From Sporofaciens musculi (lineage in GTDB: Bacteria > Bacillota > Clostridia > Lachnospirales > Lachnospiraceae): a DNA stretch of 64,000 nucleotides. Location of the stretch: the NCBI RefSeq assembly GCF_009830285.1, contig NZ_WUQX01000001.1, positions 372,501 through 436,500 of the forward strand, given 5' to 3'. This document shows positions 1-9,557 of the stretch, one piece after another; within the stretch, counting starts at the first letter, position 1; every line of letters starts with the position of its first letter. The position numbers were made by a program, and so were the translations under genes. The notes below the pieces were generated by a model. The model did no database searches. It was given only the letters and a program-made list of their open reading frames with translations, and was not told the DNA's origin.

Positions 1-2038
<2,038 letters not shown>

Positions 2039-2145
2039 AAAGGTGGATAGGTAAAGGAAGAAGATGGAAGATCAGATAGAGCTTAGAATAAAGTTTCTTG
2101 TGTGCAGTTTTGAAGGTATGTACCTTCTAAGCGTATTATACGCAA
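2039..2145 (+). other. 23S-tRNA spacer without a 5S rRNA gene
   Basis: The 107 bases between the 23S end and the first tRNA are too short and too unlike a 5S gene to hold one. They contain a small hairpin (GAAGGTATGTACCTTC, 2112-2127) that could be a processing site. The tRNA cluster is therefore probably co-transcribed with the rRNA operon, and the 5S gene must lie elsewhere (in the unseen 5' part of this operon or in another one). Confidence 0.7.
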
Positions 2146-2219
2146 GGCCCAGTGGCTCAGTTGGTTAGAGCGCCGCCCTGTCACGGCGGAGGTCGAGAGT
2201 TCGAGTCTCTTCTGGGTCG
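2146..2219 (+). tRNA. tRNA-Asp (GTC)
   Basis: Cloverleaf with acceptor GGCCCAG/CTGGGTC and discriminator G, anticodon loop CTGTCAC, T-loop TTCGAGT. The 3' CCA is not encoded. First of seven tRNAs downstream of the 23S gene. Confidence 0.96.
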
Positions 2220-2270
2220 TTGACATCAGACATTCGATGTGTTATAATTGAATGTAGATGTTGATTATAT

Positions 2271-2343
2271 GGGATCTTAGCTCAGCTGGGAGAGCATCTG
2301 CCTTACAAGCAGAGGGTCATAGGTTCGAGCCCTATAGGTCCCA
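2271..2343 (+). tRNA. tRNA-Val (TAC)
   Basis: Acceptor GGGATCT/AGGTCCC with discriminator A, anticodon stem TCTGC/GCAGA around loop CTTACAA gives anticodon TAC, T-loop TTCGAGC. CCA is not encoded. Confidence 0.96.
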
Positions 2344-2351
2344 TAGATTAT

Positions 2352-2434
2352 GGATGGATTCCCCGAGTGGCCAAAGGGGGCAGACTGTAAATCTGTTGGC
2401 AACGCCTTCGAAGGTTCGAATCCTTCTCCATCCA
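2352..2434 (+). tRNA. tRNA-Tyr (GTA)
   Basis: Class II tRNA of 83 nt with a long variable arm. Acceptor GGATGGA/TCCATCC, anticodon loop CTGTAAA gives GTA. CCA is not encoded. Confidence 0.96.
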
Positions 2435-2510
2435 TTTGGATATTAAAAAGATATTTAAAGTTTTTTTATATCCGGTTAGATATAATTATCTATTTGATGA
2501 TGTATCTTGT

Positions 2511-2583
2511 GCCGATGTGGCTCAATTGGCAGAGCAGCTGATTTGTAATCAGCAGGTTATCGGTTCGAGTCCGATCATCGGCT
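2511..2583 (+). tRNA. tRNA-Thr (TGT)
   Basis: Acceptor GCCGATG/CATCGGC with discriminator T, anticodon stem GCTGA/TCAGC around TTTGTAA gives TGT, T-loop TTCGAGT. Confidence 0.95.
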
Positions 2584-2613
2584 TGCTTCCAAAAGAAGCA
2601 TTTAACAGAATAT

Positions 2614-2687
<74 letters not shown>

Positions 2688-2690
2688 TCC

Positions 2691-2763
<73 letters not shown>

Positions 2764-2785
2764 TTTTGTATACCTAAAATAACGT

Positions 2786-2858
2786 GGGCGTGTAGCTCAG
2801 TTGGTAGAGCACTTGACTTTTAATCAAGTTGTCCGGGGTTCGAATCCCCGCACGCTCA
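2786..2858 (+). tRNA. tRNA-Lys (TTT)
   Basis: Acceptor GGGCGTG/CACGCTC, anticodon stem CTTGA/TCAAG around CTTTTAA gives TTT. Last tRNA of the cluster, 28 bases before the terminator hairpin. Confidence 0.96.
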
Positions 2859-2885
2859 GTTAAAGCAATACGATTGTGTCAAATG

Positions 2886-2943
2886 AAAAATACAAGATAT
2901 GGCGTTTCCCATAAAATGGATTCCACCATATCTTGTATTTTTT
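2886..2943. terminator. Bidirectional terminator between tRNA cluster and flagellin gene
   Basis: Long hairpin with arms AATACAAGATATGG (ending 2902) and CCATATCTTGTATT (starting 2926), A-run before and T-run after, so it can stop transcription in both directions: the tRNA operon (+) and the flagellin gene (-). A close relative of the whole hairpin, loop included, occurs at 24216-24266. Confidence 0.85.
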
Positions 2944-2966
2944 AATTCAAGAAATCGCTAAATGTC

Positions 2967-3737
2967 TTAAAACAAAAGACCCATAGTCTTCTGACCTTCC
3001 TGTTCTGCTTTCTTCTTCTGAAGCATCATGGAAATACTCTGCATGGTCTGCTGATGTGTCAATTCCTGAATTGCCTTTGCAATGTCAGTATCCCCCATAC
3101 GGCTTTGAGCAGCAGTCAGATTAGTGGACGCATATCCATTATAATCGATTGCATGATCAAGAGAATTGGACTGCGCGCCAAATGTACTGCGGTTGCTGGT
3201 GACCTTTGTTAAGGCATCATCAATAGACTGAAGGTTAAAATCCTTCGTAACATCAAAGTCCGCAATTCCAAGAGCCTGTAATGTAGAGTTTGCAGCATGG
3301 TTGACGGTAATGGAAGCACCGCCGGCATCTGATACAAGCTGAACGCCGTTACTCATACTGCCATCTAGCAGATTCATCCCGTTATAGCGGGTCTGAGTAG
3401 CAATATGCTCAATACCCTGCTTCAACTGATCGATTTCCTTCTGGATATCTGCCCGATTCGTACCATTCAGGGTTGAATTGCTGGCACGTAAGCCTAATTC
3501 ACGCATTCTCTGCAGATGGCTGGTGATACTTCCCAGTGCTGAATCAGAAGTATTCAGCATGTTCGTTCCGTCGCCCAGATTCTTTGTACCTGTATTATAG
3601 CCCGTCACTTGAGCTTTTTCATTCTCGACAATAGCCAGTTCAGCGGCGCCGTCCGCTGCAGACATCAGCTTGTTACCACTTGAAATATGTCCAAATATAT
3701 AAGGGGTTGTGCTGCTTATTGCGGAAATTCTGCTCAT
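2967..3737 (-). CDS. Short orphan flagellin (D0/D1 domains only)
   Basis: The 256-residue protein shows the N-terminal flagellin helix region (SSGNKLMSAADGAAELAI near residue 20, LQRMRELGLRASNSTLN near 78, DIQKEIDQLKQGIEHIA near 100, RYNGMNLLDG near 118) and a C-terminal flagellin helix (MGDTDIAKAIQELTHQQTM near 213). The surface-exposed D2/D3 domains of larger flagellins are absent, and the C-terminus (QKKKAEQEGQKTMGLLF) is more basic than the usual polymerising tail. No other flagellar, chemotaxis or fliS/fliW gene is in the window. The start at 3737 has a strong AAAGGAGG site just upstream. It lies downstream of and in the same direction as the LytTR regulator, so the two could share control. 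Either a filament protein of a distant flagellar locus or a secreted flagellin-like protein with another job. Confidence 0.85.
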   Translation of the reverse strand: MSRISAISSTTPYIFGHISSGNKLMSAADGAAELAIVENEKAQVTGYNTGTKNLGDGTNMLNTSDSALGSITSHLQRMRELGLRASNSTLNGTNRADIQKEIDQLKQGIEHIATQTRYNGMNLLDGSMSNGVQLVSDAGGASITVNHAANSTLQALGIADFDVTKDFNLQSIDDALTKVTSNRSTFGAQSNSLDHAIDYNGYASTNLTAAQSRMGDTDIAKAIQELTHQQTMQSISMMLQKKKAEQEGQKTMGLLF

Positions 3738-3758
3738 CTATATTCCTCCTTTCATAAT

Positions 3759-3774
3759 GGTATAAAGTTATACC
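3759..3774 (-). promoter_or_regulatory. Palindrome in flagellin 5' leader
   Basis: GGTATAAAGTTATACC is a near-perfect inverted repeat located about 20 bases before the flagellin start, next to its ribosome binding site. The leader farther up (3778-3830) has further short self-complementary G/C-rich parts. It could be an operator or an mRNA hairpin controlling translation or stability; the sequence alone does not tell which. Confidence 0.4.
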
Positions 3775-3871
3775 TTAATGGACGGAGTCCACCCGCCCCG
3801 ATAGGGACATGTATTGCGGTGTGCCCTTGGGTATACTTTCATATATAATATCGTACAAATTATTAAAATGA

Positions 3872-4588
3872 TTACCAATTTTTGTAAAAACGATAATTTT
3901 TAACAAGTTGTTTTATTTTTACGTGACCGCGTACACGAATAGGAAGGCGTTTTCCATTTTCTAAGAGACAACAGTTATTTTCAAAATCCAGAACATGGTC
4001 AGCGTTAATCAGGATGCCTTTGTTGATTAAAATAAAGCGGGGGTCGTGATGTGTTTTGCAAATAAATTCGGACATAGTCAGACGGCTTCTCAAGATGGAC
4101 TCGTCAGTAAGGCTAATGTCTAAATAATGTCCGTCTGTGACAGCAGAAATAATGTCTCGGTAAAAGACGGGAATGATTCTCCGGTTACTGTTAATCTCCA
4201 TATACTTCGGATATGGAAGAAGTATTGACATGGCATCCTCCAACACCTTCGCCACTCTCTCCTCAGAGAAGGGTTTGACTATATATTCAAAGGCATGGCA
4301 GGAGAAAGCGTCCGGCATGAAATCAGCGCTGGAGGTCAGGAAAATGAGGAGACAACTGTTATCCTGTTCTCTCATTTTTAATGCGGCTGTGATTCCATCC
4401 ATTTTTTCCATATAAATATCCATGAAAATAATAGAAAATTTATTTCTTTTAAAATCACTGAGAAAATCTTCTCCGCTGACAAAGGATACAATTTCTGTTT
4501 GACATTGGTTTACCATACAAAAGTCACGGCAGATTCCTTTCATTTTATCTAAAAAAATCGGTTCATCATCAACGATTGCAATTTTCAA
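3872..4588 (-). CDS. LytTR-family response regulator
   Basis: A 238-residue two-domain regulator. Residues 1-120 form a receiver domain (KIAIVDDEPIF at the start with the acidic pocket, phospho-acceptor Asp in IIFMDIYMEKMDG near residue 56, KPF near 106). Residues 135-235 form a LytTR DNA-binding domain (RDIISAVTDGHYLDISL, LINKGILINADHV, ENGKRLPIRVRGHVKIKQL). This is the AgrA/LytR architecture. No sensor kinase is encoded next to it, so its partner must lie elsewhere. It is divergent to the secreted protein at 4737, and the spacer between them carries phased TTGCCAGA repeats of the kind such regulators bind. Flagellin follows downstream with a 134-base gap. Confidence 0.92.
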   Translation of the reverse strand: MKIAIVDDEPIFLDKMKGICRDFCMVNQCQTEIVSFVSGEDFLSDFKRNKFSIIFMDIYMEKMDGITAALKMREQDNSCLLIFLTSSADFMPDAFSCHAFEYIVKPFSEERVAKVLEDAMSILLPYPKYMEINSNRRIIPVFYRDIISAVTDGHYLDISLTDESILRSRLTMSEFICKTHHDPRFILINKGILINADHVLDFENNCCLLENGKRLPIRVRGHVKIKQLVKNYRFYKNW

Positions 4589-4642
4589 TCAAACTTACCT
4601 CCTGTCAGGTTGTATTACTATTTTATCATATGGATGTTGTTT

Positions 4643-4690
4643 TTGCCAGAAATTTGATGTTCTTGCCAGAGAGGTTCTCTTTTCTGGCAA
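4643..4690. promoter_or_regulatory. Candidate LytTR operator: three phased TTGCCAGA sites
   Basis: TTGCCAGA occurs at 4643-4650 and 4663-4670 as direct repeats, and inverted (TCTGGCAA) at 4683-4690. The three starts are exactly 20 bases apart, about two helical turns. LytTR regulators such as AgrA bind pairs of roughly 9-bp direct repeats spaced about two turns apart just upstream of weak -35 regions, as here. Confidence 0.6.
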
Positions 4691-4696
4691 GAAATA

Positions 4697-4702
4697 TATA
4701 AT
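4697..4702 (+). promoter_or_regulatory. -10 box for the secreted-protein gene
   Basis: Perfect TATAAT with no recognisable -35 at the 17-bp position (4674-4679 reads GTTCTC). This fits a promoter that depends on an activator bound at the phased repeats directly upstream. Confidence 0.5.
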
Positions 4703-4736
4703 TGGTTTAGAGAATAAATAAGGGAGAAGTTTGCTT

Positions 4737-6614
4737 ATGAAAAAAACAGTAAAACGTATAGGAAGTCTGCTACTCTTTGTTTGCGTGGCATTCGTCTGTA
4801 CAATGAACGTATTTGCAGAGGAGGAGAAAGCGCCTGTGGTCTATGATTCTGGGACAGGTTATAAGGCAGAGAAAATCACACATCCTGAAAAGGATGTGAT
4901 GACGGCGGACGGCATTGTGGATTACACAGGAAATGGAACGATGGGGGTTAATCTGGAGGATGGACAAGGTGACCGCGGACAGAATTATTCCTGGGGCTCC
5001 ATTGGTTACGGGGATTATATGTACATAGGTACTTGTTATGGTGCGTGGACGTCTACGCTTCAATTTATGAAAATGAGCCTGGGACGTAATTATGATGATA
5101 CAGTCATGAAGGAGGCGTTGGATACCTATTATCACGGAAATATGTATACCGGTGAGGAGGACGGGGTAGATGCACTGGGAATCCTGTTAAAGCTGAATGT
5201 TAAAACAGGAGAAGTTAAGATTCTTATGTCTAAGGAATCGACGGGGCAGAACACGATTTTTAGAAATGCTGTTGAATTCAAGAATAAGTTATATTTTTGC
5301 GGCGCAGTTAATACGATTCCCTGCATCTATCAGGTGGATCCGGAAACAGACGAATGTAAGCAGGTGTATGCGGGCATGACATTAGAAGAATACATGGAGG
5401 CTTATCAGAAGGGAGTGTCAGTTGGAATTCGGGGAATGTGTGTATATAAGGATAGGCTCATAGTAAGCTGTATCAATACGAATGGGGCAGTAATCTGTGA
5501 GTCAGAAAATCCCACTGACCAGGAGTCATTTAAGATTATTGCGACAGATGAGGAGTTATTCCATTATCCTGCTTATAATTACTGCGATAGTATCTATGGC
5601 GGTTCTATTTTCGATATGACCCAGTACGGAGAGAGTCTTTATGTTTCAATCTGTACCGGTAAGCCGGAAAATGCTGTAAACGAGAATACGATGCAGTCTT
5701 TTGGAATTGTAAGGGGAGATGTTGCAAAGGACGGCAGTTGGAAGTGGACGAGTGTGGTAGGCGACAAGGAGAAGGATGGGGCTAAATACACTTTTGGAAT
5801 CGATCCAGAACGTACACGCAGCGGGGCCGCAAATTTGATTACATTTGACGGATATCTCTATATCGGGGAATATAATGATGAAGAAATTGCGGTAGAAAGG
5901 ATGTTGTTTGACAATGATTTTACGTTTATGAATCTGAATTTTGAGCAGCCGGTTAATTTCTACCGGATGGATGAAAATGAAGATATAGAGCTGGTTGTGG
6001 GAGATAAGGACGAGATGTTTCCAGAGGGAGGTCTGTCCGGAATGGGTTCAGGATTTGGATGTAACGAAAATCAGTATATCTGGAAGATGGTGGAATATGA
6101 CGGAAAACTTTATGTGGGAACTTATGATGCCAGCAGCTTTTTACTTCCGCTTGACGAGTATATGAATGACGAAAATGCAGCGCAGGAGTGGAAGGATAAA
6201 GTAGATGAATATGTAGAGAAGCTGTGCAGTAACTATCAGGGAATTCCGGAAAGCGCTGTTACCTGTGGGGAGTATTTAGATAAAGCAACATTTGGATTTG
6301 ATTTGTATGTGACAGAGGATGGAATTCATTTTACAAAGATTACTGATGATGGATTTGGGGATCCGTATAACCATGGATGCAGGGCATTTGGTATTACAGA
6401 GGAAGGATTGTTTGTCGGTACAGCGAATCCCTTTTATGGCACTCAGGTTTGGAAGCTCAGTGAGAATGAGGATTCAATGGAAATGGAAGGGGAAGATGTA
6501 ATACAGGAGGATTCGGAGGGAGAAAATAGTCAGATAGGCATAATAGTGGGAGTGTTTGCAGCGGCAGCTTTAATATTCCTGTTGGCTATATATAAGAAAA
6601 GGAAACAAAAATAG
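4737..6614 (+). CDS. Secreted, membrane-anchored protein of unknown function
   Basis: About 625 residues. An N-terminal signal peptide (KKTVKRIGSLLLFVCVAFVC then an A-E cleavage region near residue 27), a long extracellular part and a C-terminal membrane helix near 596-617 followed by KKRKQK. The body has repeated short strands such as GDYMYIGTCYG, DGYLYIGEYN, DGKLYVGTYD and EEGLFVGTANPF at spacings that suggest a beta-propeller-like fold, with several acidic insertions. I do not recognise a named family. ATG 4737 is preferred to the TTG at 4731 because the GGGAG site (4722-4726) is 10 bases before the ATG. Divergent from the LytTR regulator, probably its target. Confidence 0.7.
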   Translation: MKKTVKRIGSLLLFVCVAFVCTMNVFAEEEKAPVVYDSGTGYKAEKITHPEKDVMTADGIVDYTGNGTMGVNLEDGQGDRGQNYSWGSIGYGDYMYIGTCYGAWTSTLQFMKMSLGRNYDDTVMKEALDTYYHGNMYTGEEDGVDALGILLKLNVKTGEVKILMSKESTGQNTIFRNAVEFKNKLYFCGAVNTIPCIYQVDPETDECKQVYAGMTLEEYMEAYQKGVSVGIRGMCVYKDRLIVSCINTNGAVICESENPTDQESFKIIATDEELFHYPAYNYCDSIYGGSIFDMTQYGESLYVSICTGKPENAVNENTMQSFGIVRGDVAKDGSWKWTSVVGDKEKDGAKYTFGIDPERTRSGAANLITFDGYLYIGEYNDEEIAVERMLFDNDFTFMNLNFEQPVNFYRMDENEDIELVVGDKDEMFPEGGLSGMGSGFGCNENQYIWKMVEYDGKLYVGTYDASSFLLPLDEYMNDENAAQEWKDKVDEYVEKLCSNYQGIPESAVTCGEYLDKATFGFDLYVTEDGIHFTKITDDGFGDPYNHGCRAFGITEEGLFVGTANPFYGTQVWKLSENEDSMEMEGEDVIQEDSEGENSQIGIIVGVFAAAALIFLLAIYKKRKQK

Positions 6615-6664
6615 CCGGCAGATGTTGACAAGATTTGGAAATTAGTATATATTGATTATCAGAT

Positions 6665-6767
6665 AAAAGGGAGTAACTTGCGTATTCGGGATCATCTGAA
6701 GCGTTTACGATGTCGTCAGTACGATGATGAAGCACCATCCGTATCGTAATGAAATAGTGAGACTTTT
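6665..6767 (+). ncRNA. yybP-ykoY family riboswitch (Mn2+ sensing)
   Basis: The leader has the family's conserved 5' strand AAAAGGGAGTAAC (from 6665), the loop segment GTCGTCA (6712-6718) and the 3' closing strand AGTGAGACTTTT (ending 6767), so AAAAG and CTTTT close stem P1 around about 100 nt. This is the size and layout of yybP-ykoY RNAs, which bind Mn2+ and switch on exporters. The 3' strand overlaps the first arm of the terminator at 6759-6804, giving the expected either/or folding: ligand-bound P1 prevents the terminator. The downstream P-type ATPase is a known gene class for this riboswitch. Confidence 0.75.
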
Positions 6768-6804
6768 ATTGCATAGTTCCATATGCAATAGAGGTCTCTT
6801 TTTT
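6759..6804 (+). terminator. Riboswitch-controlled intrinsic terminator
   Basis: Stem GAGAC...TATTGCATA pairs with TATGCAATA...GTCTC around a 6-base loop and is followed by six T. Its first arm shares 6759-6767 with riboswitch stem P1. Confidence 0.85.
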
Positions 6805-6921
6805 GTATTCCTGATGCCTGTATTACTAGAAATATGGGTATGCTAAAAGAGAAAGAGAGCTCTGTATGCAGGAACGTGAATCATTTACTTTGACAAATAT
6901 TGAGAAAGAGAGGAAATGTTT

Positions 6922-9471
6922 ATGCTGACGAGTGAACAGGCAAGAAAGAATCAGGAGAAGTTTGGATTAAATGAATTGACGGAGGGGAAGAGGAAAAGTA
7001 CGTTTCGGATATTTCTGGAGCAGTTTAAAGATTTTCTTGTGGTCATATTGGTGATTGCAGCTTTTGTTTCAGGATTCCTTGGAGATGTTGAGAGTACGAT
7101 AGTTATTCTGTTTGTGATTATTATGAATGCTATTTTGGGTACAGTTCAGACAGTGAAAGCAGAGAAGTCTTTGAATGGATTGAAGCAGTTGTCTGCACCT
7201 GCGGCAAAAGTGGTTAGAGACGGCACGCTTAAGCAGATTCCTTCCCGTGAGGTTACGGTTGGCGACGAGGTTATAATTGAGGCGGGGGATTGTATTCCGG
7301 CTGATGGAAGGCTGCTTACTTGTATGAGTCTGGAGATAGATGAAAGTACGCTGACTGGAGAGAGCCTTCCTGTGGGAAAATCTCTTGAAGAACCGCCCAA
7401 AGGGGCTGCACTGGGGGATCAGACGAATCGGGTATTCTCCGGAAACTTTGTCACTTACGGGAGAGGAACCTATGAAGTGACTGCTATTGGCATGAAGACA
7501 GAGGTAGGCAAGATTGCCGGACTACTGAATACTGCCTCTGAAAAAAGAACACCCTTGCAGATAAGCCTGGATGAGTTCGGTAAGAAGTTATCAATCATTA
7601 TACTTGTATTCTGTGGAATACTCTTTGTGATGAGCATCCTGCGGGGCGGCTCCGTGGTGGATGGATTTTTATTTGCAGTTGCCCTTGCAGTTGCAGCCAT
7701 TCCAGAGGCGCTGAGTTCGATTGTCACGATTGTGCTGTCCTTCGGAACACAGAAGATGGCGAATGAGCATGCCATCATCAGGAAGCTTAAGGCGGTTGAG
7801 GGCCTTGGAAGCGTATCGATTATCTGCTCAGATAAAACGGGGACGTTGACCCAGAATAAGATGACTGTGGAGGAGTATTATGTGGATGGCAATCGAACTT
7901 CGGCAGAGGACATTTCTTTGGACTGCCACGGTCAGGAATTACTGCTTCTGTATAGTATCCTTTGTAATGATTCTTCCAATGTACAGGGACAGGAAATTGG
8001 AGACCCGACAGAAACAGCTTTAATTAATCTGGGAAAACGTGTTGGATTGGGTATTACGGATGTACGTGACAAGTATCCAAGATTATCTGAGCTTCCCTTT
8101 GACAGCGATAGAAAGTGTATGTCCACAGAGCATAAGATGAACGGGCGGGCCGTGATGATTGTAAAAGGAGCTGTGGATGTGCTGATGGAGAAAATGGCCT
8201 TTGTCTGGGAAGATAATTTTGTAAGGACATTTACCAAAGGGGACAAGGAGAGAATTAATGCACAGAATTTGGAATTTTCTCAAAATGGTCTGAGGGTGCT
8301 TGCATTTGCCTATAAGGAATTGGAGGAAGAAAGGAAGTTGGCTCTGGAGGATGAAGAAGGGCTTACCTTCTTGGGGCTGATTGCCATGATGGACCCGCCC
8401 CGCACAGAATCTAAGGAGGCTGTAAGCAGGTGTATCCAGGCAGGAATTAAGCCTGTAATGATTACTGGGGATCATAAGATTACAGCAGCGGCAATCGCAA
8501 AAAGAATCGGCATATTAGAGGAGGATTCAGAAGCCTGCGAGGGTGCTGTGATTGATCATATGACTGACTCAGAGCTTCAGGATTTTGTGGAGGGAATCTC
8601 AGTGTATGCGAGAGTTTCTCCAGAGCATAAGATACGGATTGTTCGTGCCTGGCAGGAGAAGGGGAATATCGTGGCGATGACAGGGGACGGGGTAAATGAT
8701 GCACCGGCTCTTAAGCAGGCGGATATTGGTGTCGCTATGGGGATTACGGGAAGCGAAGTGTCAAAGGATGCGGCTTCTATGGTACTGACAGACGATAATT
8801 TTGCAACAATCATTAAGGCCGTAGAAAATGGAAGGAATATCTATCAGAATATTAAGAATTCCATTCAATTCCTGCTGTCTGGTAATTTTGCCGCGATTCT
8901 GGTGGTACTGTTTGCATCTGTTGCAGGACTTCCCGTGCCTTTTGAGCCGGTGCATCTGCTGTTTATTAATCTTTTGACGGATAGTCTTCCTGCTATAGCG
9001 CTGGGGCTTGAGCCTCACAGGGCGGAGGTTATGAGGCAGAAACCGCGGTCTATGAAGGAATCTATTCTGACCAGGGAGTATCTGTTCTGCATTGGTACAG
9101 AGGGACTGTGTATTGGTGTAATGACGAGTATCGCGTTCCTCGTTGGATATTGGAGTGATGGCGCTGCGTTTGCCAGTACGATGGCATTTGGGACTTTATG
9201 CGCCAGCCGTCTTATACATGGCTTTAACTGTAAATCGCCCAGACCGGTTGTATTTTCATCAGCAATATGTAATAATGTTTATTTAATTGGTGCATTTTTA
9301 ATTGGTATAGTTTTGATTACGTGTGTAATGACGTTGTCAGGGCTTAAGGGAATCTTCAAGGTGGATACCCTTAATATGGGGCAGTTATTGACTGTGTATG
9401 GGCTTGCATTTTTAAATCTGCCTGTGGTTCAGATTTTAAAATGGGTGAAGACACGCAGAGTCGTATTGTAG
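6922..9471 (+). CDS. Cation-transporting P-type ATPase, probable Mn2+/Ca2+ exporter
   Basis: An 849-residue P2-type ATPase. It has the actuator motif TLTGES near residue 136, the phosphorylation site SDKTGTLTQ near 302, the P-domain hinge MTGDGVNDAPAL near 590, and membrane helices at about 35-80, 225-280 and 650-845. The AIPEAL motif in M4 is typical of Ca2+/Mn2+ pumps of the PMR1/YoaB group. The Mn2+ riboswitch in front points to Mn2+ export as its main role; Ca2+ remains possible. ATG 6922 is chosen over ATG 6916 because the AGAGAGG site ends at 6913, leaving 8 bases rather than 2. No terminator follows, so the AI-2E permease is probably co-transcribed. Confidence 0.9.
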   Translation: MLTSEQARKNQEKFGLNELTEGKRKSTFRIFLEQFKDFLVVILVIAAFVSGFLGDVESTIVILFVIIMNAILGTVQTVKAEKSLNGLKQLSAPAAKVVRDGTLKQIPSREVTVGDEVIIEAGDCIPADGRLLTCMSLEIDESTLTGESLPVGKSLEEPPKGAALGDQTNRVFSGNFVTYGRGTYEVTAIGMKTEVGKIAGLLNTASEKRTPLQISLDEFGKKLSIIILVFCGILFVMSILRGGSVVDGFLFAVALAVAAIPEALSSIVTIVLSFGTQKMANEHAIIRKLKAVEGLGSVSIICSDKTGTLTQNKMTVEEYYVDGNRTSAEDISLDCHGQELLLLYSILCNDSSNVQGQEIGDPTETALINLGKRVGLGITDVRDKYPRLSELPFDSDRKCMSTEHKMNGRAVMIVKGAVDVLMEKMAFVWEDNFVRTFTKGDKERINAQNLEFSQNGLRVLAFAYKELEEERKLALEDEEGLTFLGLIAMMDPPRTESKEAVSRCIQAGIKPVMITGDHKITAAAIAKRIGILEEDSEACEGAVIDHMTDSELQDFVEGISVYARVSPEHKIRIVRAWQEKGNIVAMTGDGVNDAPALKQADIGVAMGITGSEVSKDAASMVLTDDNFATIIKAVENGRNIYQNIKNSIQFLLSGNFAAILVVLFASVAGLPVPFEPVHLLFINLLTDSLPAIALGLEPHRAEVMRQKPRSMKESILTREYLFCIGTEGLCIGVMTSIAFLVGYWSDGAAFASTMAFGTLCASRLIHGFNCKSPRPVVFSSAICNNVYLIGAFLIGIVLITCVMTLSGLKGIFKVDTLNMGQLLTVYGLAFLNLPVVQILKWVKTRRVVL

Positions 9472-9557
9472 CGCCAGGAGTCGATGATGCAAGGGTCTTT
9501 TGTCAGACGGACTTGGTTTGGCAGGAAATAGACAGAGGATAAGAATAGGAGGTTTGT

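Noticed and set aside
3778..3870. Possible c-di-GMP riboswitch before the flagellin gene
   Set aside because: The leader is structured, but the conserved GEMM loops are not present.
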